This document shows, piece by piece, positions 44,470-50,627 of a DNA stretch of 50,627 bases (the stretch's first letter is position 1; every line of letters starts with the position of its first letter). The position numbers and the translations under genes are program-made. The DNA is from Bacteroidia bacterium (GTDB lineage: Bacteria > Bacteroidota > Bacteroidia > Cytophagales > Cyclobacteriaceae), in assembly GCA_030426345.1 (NCBI GenBank), contig JAUHYU010000031.1, forward strand, positions 1 to 50,627, read 5' to 3'. The notes beneath the pieces are model-generated. The model worked only from the letters and a program-made list of their open reading frames with translations. It made no database searches and was not told the DNA's origin.

Positions 44470-45482
44470 AGAATATAACTAATACCCTTATTTTTTTATT
44501 GCTCGGAGCAATTATAGCATATCTGGCTTATACTGATTTTATCAGGCCTGAACCTGAGCCAAATGAAAAACATGAGATTGTCGTTGGCTATGGTGTGCCG
44601 GAAATCATCATTCCTGATACGGTATATTTTGCTGGGGAGCGGGTGCCTCTGGAAATTCCCGATGTACGTGAAAGGTTAGATCGTGAGCTACAGGTCAATA
44701 CGTTTTGGCATTCCAACACTATCTTTTTGCTAAAGCGGGGCGCACGCTGGTTGCCTGATATCAAAGAGGAATTTGAAAAAGCGGGTGTGCCCTCAGACCT
44801 GATGTACCTATCGGTAATAGAAAGTGATTTGCAAAATAAAGTGTCTCCAAGCCATGCAACGGGGTTTTGGCAACTGCTAAAAGGCACAGCAAAAGATTTT
44901 GGTCTTGAGGTTAATAATGAAGTAGATGAAAGATATAACCCAATGAAATCAACAGGTGCTGCTATTAAGTACCTCACAAAGGCGCATCTAAAATTTGGCA
45001 CCTGGACCAATGCAGCCGCATCGTACAACATAGGACGCCGGGGTCTGGATCGTGTTTTGCAAAGGCAAGCGGTCAATTCCTACTATGACCTATTGCTGGT
45101 AGAAGAAACTTCTAGATATGTTTTTCGTGCTATTGCTATCAAGTTGATTTTTGAAAACCCGGAAAAATTTGGTTTTAAATTTTCCAAAGAATACTTGTAC
45201 CAAAAGGAAGATTTGCAGGAAATCGAAATAACAAATTCGATACCTAACCTTAGGGATTGGGCGTTTGACCATCACATCAACTACAAACAGTTGAAAAGGT
45301 ATAATCCTTGGTTAAGGAAAAACAGCCTTACTGTCAGAAGCGGGAATTCTTATGTTTTTGAAATTCCGGTGAAAGAAGACCCGAATATAGAAAAGGCGGA
45401 TACAACGAAAATAGCAACCGAAGAAGATACTCTGGAGCCAGATGTGCGGGAATTACCTGCAGAATCGGAAGATGGATTATAG
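44466..45482 (+). CDS. MltD-like lytic transglycosylase
   Basis: This 338-residue protein has an N-terminal membrane anchor (about residues 5-24) and an SLT-fold domain with the catalytic Glu in YLSVIESDLQNKVSPSHATG and the GFWQLLKGTA and AAASYNIGRRGLDRVLQ segments. Such enzymes cut the glycan strands of peptidoglycan. LysM repeats, common in MltD, are not clear; the C-terminal part (YKQLKRYNPWLRKNSLTVRS) may be a degenerate one. Start is TTG 44466. Confidence 0.88.
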   Translation: MKNITNTLIFLLLGAIIAYLAYTDFIRPEPEPNEKHEIVVGYGVPEIIIPDTVYFAGERVPLEIPDVRERLDRELQVNTFWHSNTIFLLKRGARWLPDIKEEFEKAGVPSDLMYLSVIESDLQNKVSPSHATGFWQLLKGTAKDFGLEVNNEVDERYNPMKSTGAAIKYLTKAHLKFGTWTNAAASYNIGRRGLDRVLQRQAVNSYYDLLLVEETSRYVFRAIAIKLIFENPEKFGFKFSKEYLYQKEDLQEIEITNSIPNLRDWAFDHHINYKQLKRYNPWLRKNSLTVRSGNSYVFEIPVKEDPNIEKADTTKIATEEDTLEPDVRELPAESEDGL

Positions 45483-45498
45483 ATAATATACGAACAGG

Positions 45499-48360
45499 AT
45501 GGAGCAGGAGAAAGTACAGGATATCACAGGCTTTGATCACATCGAAGTGTATGGAGCCAGAGAACACAATCTCAAAGATATCCATGTTAAAATCCCGAGG
45601 AACCAACTTGTGGTCGTCACGGGAATCAGTGGGAGCGGCAAATCCTCACTTACCTTTGACACCATCTATGCTGAAGGCCAGCGACGGTACATGGAGAGTT
45701 TTTCTGCTTATGCTCGTTCATTCATTGGCGACATGGAGCGCCCCGATGTGGATAAGATAGAAGGACTAAGTCCGGTTATTTCCATAGAACAAAAAACGAT
45801 CTCCCGAAACCCGCGATCAACCGTAGGCACTATCACGGAAATCTATGACTTTTTGAGGCTTTTATATGCGAGGGCGGGCGAGGCGTATTCTTACCTTACT
45901 GGGAAGAAAATGATTCGTCAGTCTGAGGATCAGATCATTCTTTACATTCTTCAGCATTATTTAAATAAAAAAATTATTCTTCTGGCGCCCATTGTCAAAG
46001 GGCGTAAAGGGCACTATCGCGAGCTGTTTCAGCAGATCAGGAAAATGGGTTTTACCAAAGTTCGGGTAGATGGGGATATCATGGACTTGACGCCTAAAAT
46101 GCAGGTAGATCGGTACAAAATCCATGACATCGAAATCGTGATTGATAGGATCAAGGTGATTGATGCTGAAAAATTCAGGATTTCCCAATCTATCAAAAAT
46201 GCCCTTTCACAGGGCAAAGGTGTAATTATGTTACTAGATGAGGACGGACAGACCCATCACTTTTCCAAACACCTGATGGATCCGACCAGCGGTTTGGCGT
46301 ATGACGATCCAGCTCCAAATATGTTTTCGTTCAATTCTCCGTATGGAGCCTGTCCTACCTGCAACGGGCTAGGCAAAATTGAAAAAATCACCAAGGAATC
46401 TGTGATCCCGGACGACACGCTCAGTATATCCAGAGGCGGGATTGCCCCTCTCGGAGAATACCGTGAGATTTGGATATTCAAAAAAATACAAGCTATCCTC
46501 AAGCGAAATGATGTGGATTTGACCACGCCAATTAAGCAGATACCAGAGGAGATTATTGACATATTGCTTTATGGTGATAAGGTGCCTGTTTCAGTTTCTT
46601 CGGTAAAATATCCGGGAACAGATTGGCAAACAAAATTTGAGGGAATCATAAACTTCCTTGAAAAGCAACGCGAAGGCGGAACTGAGAAAATCCAGGCTTG
46701 GGTGAAGGACTATATGATCGTGAGGGAATGTCCTGATTGCCAAGGAGCCAGATTGAAAAAGGAGTCATTGAATTTCATCATAGATGGCAAAAATATCGCT
46801 GATCTAGCGGCCTTGGACATTGAGGCTTTGGGCAAGTGGTTCCATGGATTGGAGGATAGATTGAGTGAAAAGCAAAACAGAATTGCTTCTGAAGTACTCA
46901 AAGAAATAAGAAAAAGAATTAACTTTTTGTTGGAAGTAGGACTGAACTATCTCCACCTCAACCGTCCACTGAAAACCCTTTCCGGTGGCGAGGCTCAACG
47001 CATTCGATTGGCCACACAGATCGGGACACAGCTTGTCGGTGTTTTGTATATCCTCGATGAGCCAAGCATAGGATTGCACCAAAGAGACAACACGAAATTG
47101 ATCAAGGCATTGCAGGATTTACGTGACCTGGGTAATTCTGTCATCGTGGTGGAGCATGACAAAGAGATGATGCTTTCCTCGGATTTTATCCTCGACATTG
47201 GTCCTGGTCCTGGGATGCATGGCGGGCATGTGATCGCCCAAGGAAACCCTGAAAGTTTTTTGACACAGGAAAGCCTCACGGCAGATTATCTTAAGAATAA
47301 ATTACAGATTAAAGTTCCTGAGGTCAGAAGAAAATCCAATGGACATTGGCTGGAATTGACTGGTGCCACAGGAAATAACCTGAAGGACGTTAGTGTGAAA
47401 TTGCCTTTAGGAACAATGATTTGCGTTACAGGCGTTTCAGGTAGCGGAAAGTCCACGTTGATTCATGAAACACTCTATCCTATCTTAAACCAGCATTTTT
47501 ACCGTTCTAAAAAGACACCGATGTCTTACACTAAAGTCGCAGGGCTAGAGCATATCGATAAGGTTGTGGAAGTAGATCAGTCTCCAATCGGCCGGACGCC
47601 ACGATCGAATCCTGCGACCTATACGGGCCTTTTTTCCGAGATCAGATCTCTTTTTTCTAATTTGCCAGAAGCGAAAATCAGAGGATACAAACCCGGAAGG
47701 TTTTCCTTTAATGTCAAAGGTGGAAGATGCGAAACTTGCGAGGGAGCCGGATTGAAGCTGATCGAGATGGATTTTTTGCCCAATGTGCATGTGCCATGTG
47801 AAACCTGCAAGGGAAAACGCTACAACCGCGAAACACTTGAGGTACGGTTCAAAGGAAAGTCGATCTCGGATGTGTTGGAAATGACTGTAGAGCAGGGGGT
47901 GGAATTTTTCAAAAGTATGCCCAAGATCTACAGAAAATTAAAAATACTGAATGATGTTGGGCTGGGCTACATCACTTTGGGGCAACATGCCACAACCCTT
48001 TCTGGCGGAGAGGCGCAGCGTGTCAAACTATCTACCGAGCTATCCAAAAAGGATACGGGGAAAACCTTCTATATTTTGGATGAACCTACCACAGGGCTTC
48101 ATTTTCAAGACATTCAGCACCTGTTGTTGGTGCTCAATATTCTCGTGGATAAAGGAAATACTGTCCTGATCATCGAGCACAATCTGGATATCATCAAAGT
48201 GGCTGACTACATAGTAGATTTAGGCCCGGAAGGAGGAGATGCCGGAGGAAATATAGTTTTTGCAGGATTGCCGGAGGAAATTGTCAAAGAAAAATCAAGC
48301 CATACGGGAAGATACCTGAAGGAGGAACTGAAAGCCCCGGTAGTGAAAAAAGTGGGTTAA
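45499..48360 (+). CDS. uvrA: Excinuclease ABC subunit A
   Basis: UvrA finds DNA damage for nucleotide excision repair as an ABC-ATPase dimer. The 953-residue protein has Walker A GISGSGKSSLTFD and GVSGSGKSTLIHE, both signature LSGGEAQR motifs and both ILDEP Walker B motifs. The C-terminal zinc module is complete (CETCEGAG to CETCKGKR). In the N-terminal module the second pair (CPTCNG) is present but the first CxxC is replaced by HLMDPTSG, so one zinc site is incomplete. It lies 16 bp after the transglycosylase gene. Confidence 0.97.
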   Translation: MEQEKVQDITGFDHIEVYGAREHNLKDIHVKIPRNQLVVVTGISGSGKSSLTFDTIYAEGQRRYMESFSAYARSFIGDMERPDVDKIEGLSPVISIEQKTISRNPRSTVGTITEIYDFLRLLYARAGEAYSYLTGKKMIRQSEDQIILYILQHYLNKKIILLAPIVKGRKGHYRELFQQIRKMGFTKVRVDGDIMDLTPKMQVDRYKIHDIEIVIDRIKVIDAEKFRISQSIKNALSQGKGVIMLLDEDGQTHHFSKHLMDPTSGLAYDDPAPNMFSFNSPYGACPTCNGLGKIEKITKESVIPDDTLSISRGGIAPLGEYREIWIFKKIQAILKRNDVDLTTPIKQIPEEIIDILLYGDKVPVSVSSVKYPGTDWQTKFEGIINFLEKQREGGTEKIQAWVKDYMIVRECPDCQGARLKKESLNFIIDGKNIADLAALDIEALGKWFHGLEDRLSEKQNRIASEVLKEIRKRINFLLEVGLNYLHLNRPLKTLSGGEAQRIRLATQIGTQLVGVLYILDEPSIGLHQRDNTKLIKALQDLRDLGNSVIVVEHDKEMMLSSDFILDIGPGPGMHGGHVIAQGNPESFLTQESLTADYLKNKLQIKVPEVRRKSNGHWLELTGATGNNLKDVSVKLPLGTMICVTGVSGSGKSTLIHETLYPILNQHFYRSKKTPMSYTKVAGLEHIDKVVEVDQSPIGRTPRSNPATYTGLFSEIRSLFSNLPEAKIRGYKPGRFSFNVKGGRCETCEGAGLKLIEMDFLPNVHVPCETCKGKRYNRETLEVRFKGKSISDVLEMTVEQGVEFFKSMPKIYRKLKILNDVGLGYITLGQHATTLSGGEAQRVKLSTELSKKDTGKTFYILDEPTTGLHFQDIQHLLLVLNILVDKGNTVLIIEHNLDIIKVADYIVDLGPEGGDAGGNIVFAGLPEEIVKEKSSHTGRYLKEELKAPVVKKVG

Positions 48361-48440
48361 AAAGCATCTAAAACCCATGAACTACATTAATGGATTAAGG
48401 TCAAAATATATGTAAAAAAGCATCGATTTTTCATGAAATC
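48359..48440. repeat. Two half palindrome elements after uvrA
   Basis: AAAAAGCATCTAAAACCCATG (48359-48379) follows the uvrA stop at once, and AAAAAAGCATCGATTTTTCATG (48415-48436) follows 36 bases later. Both resemble the left half of the full elements. No other feature is seen before the kinase gene. Confidence 0.45.
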
Positions 48441-48544
48441 CTCCACACCCCGTTTATAATTTTATCATTCCATTGGTATAAATCCAACCTCACAAATGGG
48501 AGTTTATTTATATATTACCACTCTAATCATGGAAAAAAAGACCA

Positions 48545-49573
48545 TTGAATAAGCTAAAAATATATTGGGTGCTTCAGGTAGGAGGATGGCTGTTGTTTGC
48601 GGCCTTAAACATCATTTTGGCTTATTTGCAAGAGACCTTAAATCCTGAAACATTTTACTACGCCATATTGGTTTCCTTATGGTTTTTGCTCAGCACCCAT
48701 ATTTTCAGGCTGCTCATCACAAAATGGAACTGGCTCGATATCAAAATAAAAGACATCGCATTTAAGATATTTGCCTGCCTTTTTATTTTGACCATTACAA
48801 ATTTTCTTGCCCATTTGCTGTTTCTGACTGTGCTGGGAATTATCGTGGTGAGCTATGATCTGGACTCATTCAATGTCGGTGTCACCCTCATTTCTACACT
48901 TTCCATTTATTTTGTTTGGACATTATTTTACTTTATATACCATTATTTCGAAAGGTATAATGCCGCGTTGAAATATGAAGCCCTCAAAAATGAAATTGAG
49001 CTGAACAATCTCAAATCACAGCTCAACCCACATTTTATATTCAATGCGCTTAACAGCATCAGGGCGTTGGTGGATGAAAACCCGGAAAAATCAAAAGACG
49101 CCATCACGCAATTATCAAGTATCTTGCGCAGTTCTCTCGTGGTCAACAAAAATAAATTTACAAGTTTTGAGGAGGAGCTTCATGCCGTGAAAGATTACCT
49201 CAATCTAGAGTCGATCCGATATGAAGAGCGATTGAAAACATACTTTCAAATAGATCCAAAATCCATGAATTTTTCGGTACCTCCCATGATGGTTCAGACG
49301 TTGGTGGAAAATGGAATCAAACACGGCATTGCCAAACTGAAGGAAGGCGGGGCAATTTCACTGGATGCTGCGGTTCGAGAGAATAAATTGACCATAAAAA
49401 TAAGGAATAACGGCCAGCTAAAGCAGGAAAATCTTAACGGATCGAAGGGTTTTGGTATTGCCAATACGCGACAAAGGCTGATGCTTTTGTACGGGGAAAA
49501 CGCTTCATTTTCCATAGAAAACGAAGACAAAAACACGGTACTCACAGAAGTATGTGTGCCACAAAAAATATAA
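48545..49573 (+). CDS. LytS-type sensor histidine kinase
   Basis: This 342-residue kinase has four N-terminal membrane helices (to about residue 130), a coiled linker and a His_kinase (PF06580) domain with phospho-acceptor His163 in LNPHFIFNALNSIRAL. The C-terminal ATPase has the N box LVENGIKHGIAK and the G box KGFGIANTRQRL. The start is TTG 48545; a tiny ATG frame (48529, seven codons) overlaps it and may couple translation. It pairs with the LytTR regulator 43 bp downstream. Confidence 0.92.
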   Translation: MNKLKIYWVLQVGGWLLFAALNIILAYLQETLNPETFYYAILVSLWFLLSTHIFRLLITKWNWLDIKIKDIAFKIFACLFILTITNFLAHLLFLTVLGIIVVSYDLDSFNVGVTLISTLSIYFVWTLFYFIYHYFERYNAALKYEALKNEIELNNLKSQLNPHFIFNALNSIRALVDENPEKSKDAITQLSSILRSSLVVNKNKFTSFEEELHAVKDYLNLESIRYEERLKTYFQIDPKSMNFSVPPMMVQTLVENGIKHGIAKLKEGGAISLDAAVRENKLTIKIRNNGQLKQENLNGSKGFGIANTRQRLMLLYGENASFSIENEDKNTVLTEVCVPQKI

Positions 49574-49579
49574 TTTGCA

Positions 49580-49602
49580 TGGATTTTAAGCCATTTTTAC
49601 AC
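49580..49602. repeat. Right-half palindrome element between kinase and regulator
   Basis: GCATGGATTTTAAGCCATTTTTAC minus its mirror: the sequence matches the right half of the 37342 element and lies between the two-component genes. Confidence 0.4.
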
Positions 49603-49616
49603 CATAATTTTAAGGT

Positions 49617-50333
49617 ATGAAAGCACTAGTTATCGACGACGAAAGACTGGCAAGAAAGGAATTGATCTCCTTGCTGAGCAATTATCAAAAAATAGAAATC
49701 GTAGGAGAGGCGATCAATGCCGATGATGCCGAAGAGAAAATTGCCGAACTGAAACCGGAGCTCCTTTTTCTGGACATTCAAATGCCTGGGAGAAATGGAT
49801 TTGAATTGCTCGAATCTCTGGAGATAGTCCCAAAAGTGATCTTCACCACAGCGTACGATGAATATGCGCTCAAGGCTTTTGAGATCAATGCGCTGGATTA
49901 TTTGCTGAAGCCCATCCGTAAAGAGCGGCTGGACGAGTGCATTCAAAAAGTGATGGCTGATCGCGCCAATGTAAGTCAGGATGCGCCACGGCACAAGCTG
50001 GGGTTACGCGATCAGGTTTTTGTGAAGGACGGGGAAAAGTGTTGGTTTGTGAGACTGGAGGAAGTCAGGTTTTTTGAGTCAGATGGTAATTACATCAAAG
50101 TGCATTTCGATAATCAAAAACCCATGATCCACAAGTCACTCAATGCACTAGATAAAAAATTGGACGAGCGGTCATTTTTTCGCGCCAGTCGCAAACACAT
50201 CATCAATCTGAGTTGGGTAGAAAGTATCGAGTCATGGTTTAATGGTGGTTTATTGGTCAAAATGAAAGGTGGTGAAAAGGTAGAGGTAAGTCGGCGGCAG
50301 GCATCCAAGTTTAAGGATTTGATGAGTTTGTGA
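49617..50333 (+). CDS. LytTR family response regulator
   Basis: This 238-residue regulator has a receiver domain (residues 1-120) with acidic pocket Asp7-Asp8, phospho-acceptor Asp53 in FLDIQMPGRNG and the conserved Thr and Lys in IFTTAYDEYALKAF and LDYLLKPI. A LytTR DNA-binding domain (about 140-238) follows, with VRFFESDGNYIKVHF and FRASRKHIINLSWV. The neighbouring LytS-type kinase is the obvious partner. Confidence 0.94.
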   Translation: MKALVIDDERLARKELISLLSNYQKIEIVGEAINADDAEEKIAELKPELLFLDIQMPGRNGFELLESLEIVPKVIFTTAYDEYALKAFEINALDYLLKPIRKERLDECIQKVMADRANVSQDAPRHKLGLRDQVFVKDGEKCWFVRLEEVRFFESDGNYIKVHFDNQKPMIHKSLNALDKKLDERSFFRASRKHIINLSWVESIESWFNGGLLVKMKGGEKVEVSRRQASKFKDLMSL

Positions 50334-50627
50334 TAGATTTCCAGAGTCTATTTCCACAGAAATATTAACCTGAGTTCGATCATCAATATCATCTCAACAA
50401 CAAACTGAACGTCTTTCCTGAATCCCGATTTTCTCGGGATATCAGGAATCTGCTTCAATAGGGTCTCACATCCTTTAAACACCTTTTCGAGTAAGTGGGA
50501 AATTCCCACTTTCGTGGGAATGACGGAAGCTATTATGAAGAAATTCATGCCTGTCTTACCGTTAGGCTGGGATTTTTAGTGTATTTTAATACACATAAAA
50601 GTATATGGCTATAAAGTGGCTGATGCT
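50334..50627. repeat. Right-edge intergenic region with REP-like hairpins
   Basis: Two stem-loops: TTCCTG-A-ATCCCGA, loop, TCGGGAT-AT-CAGGAA (50415-50448), and three alternating arms GTGGGAA/TTCCCAC/GTGGGAA (50495-50520) followed by TGACGG. The second resembles the CATTCCC...GGGAATGACG repeats seen in many bacteria. A 66-codon frame on the minus strand here (50348-50548) is probably only a shadow of this repeat. Confidence 0.6.

Noticed and set aside
50348-50548. A 66-codon minus-strand open frame with a VIPTKVGISH start
   Set aside because: It lies entirely over the REP-like hairpins, whose translation gives the same words in many genomes; no signal or family support.
1-50627. CRISPR array, tRNA or insertion sequence
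   Set aside because: I found no regular spaced repeats, cloverleaf or transposase frame. The dispersed repeats are explained above.

Overview
The window looks like chromosomal DNA of a Bacteroidota bacterium, most likely order Cytophagales. Reasons: AT-rich sequence, a type IX secretion lipoprotein (PorW/SprE), two TonB-dependent receptors with N-terminal carboxypeptidase-regulatory-like domains, several lipoproteins, LytS/LytTR signalling, hardly any Shine-Dalgarno sites, a TTTG-N17-TAnnTTTG promoter, and an ATP synthase operon lacking atpD and atpC. I see no rRNA, tRNA, CRISPR array, insertion sequence or phage.

Layout. 98-2061 (+): CPBP membrane protease, a small DUF2007-type protein and cdsA, overlapping. 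2159-5468: NhaD antiporter (-), TPR protein (+), small lipoprotein (-), NUDIX hydrolase (-). 5529-12424 (-): one tightly packed run of M23 peptidase, bactofilin, atpZ, AtpI-like gene, atpB, atpE, atpF, atpH, atpA, atpG, with a promoter in front and terminators after atpE and atpG. 12535-19282 (+): porW, class A penicillin-binding protein, uvrC. 19314-23178 (-): DUF3298 lipoprotein, rhodanese lipoprotein, cellulose-synthase-like glycosyltransferase, aquaglyceroporin. 23327-31418 is mixed: DUF502 protein, an AT-rich HNH-like gene, a tandem-domain exported protein, an O-methyltransferase, a Crp/Fnr regulator, a dienelactone hydrolase, a TonB receptor. 31505-33047 is an ECF sigma module with a membrane partner and a divergent DUF6249 gene. 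33164-42093 (+): small exported protein, MoxR ATPase, membrane protein, phosphodiesterase lipoprotein, beta-helix lipoprotein, large TonB receptor. 42274-42579 is a decayed MORN-repeat gene. 42671-48360 (+): TIGR01777 epimerase, LOG protein, lytic transglycosylase, uvrA. 48545-50333 (+): LytS-type kinase and LytTR regulator. The right edge has REP-like hairpins.

The most unusual signal is not a gene. The palindrome AAAATCCATGGATTTT and shorter forms recur throughout, inside genes and at gene ends. I counted by eye about 40 CCATGG and 14 TCCATGGA, where base composition predicts roughly 7 and fewer than 1. Two intergenic copies are perfect 40- and 44-bp palindromes built like bidirectional terminators, and half-copies follow several other genes. 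This looks like a highly iterated palindrome and terminator family.

Other points of interest are a mirror-image pair of predicted ECF promoters between the sigma gene and a divergent membrane gene (32587-32669), an 85-bp repeat that may combine a terminator with a promoter (25152-25236 and 27863-27946), a 25-bp repeat encoding nearly the same short peptide, a terminator-like hairpin between atpE and atpF, a 65-bp bactofilin/atpZ overlap, and a probable frameshift in a lipoprotein signal peptide.
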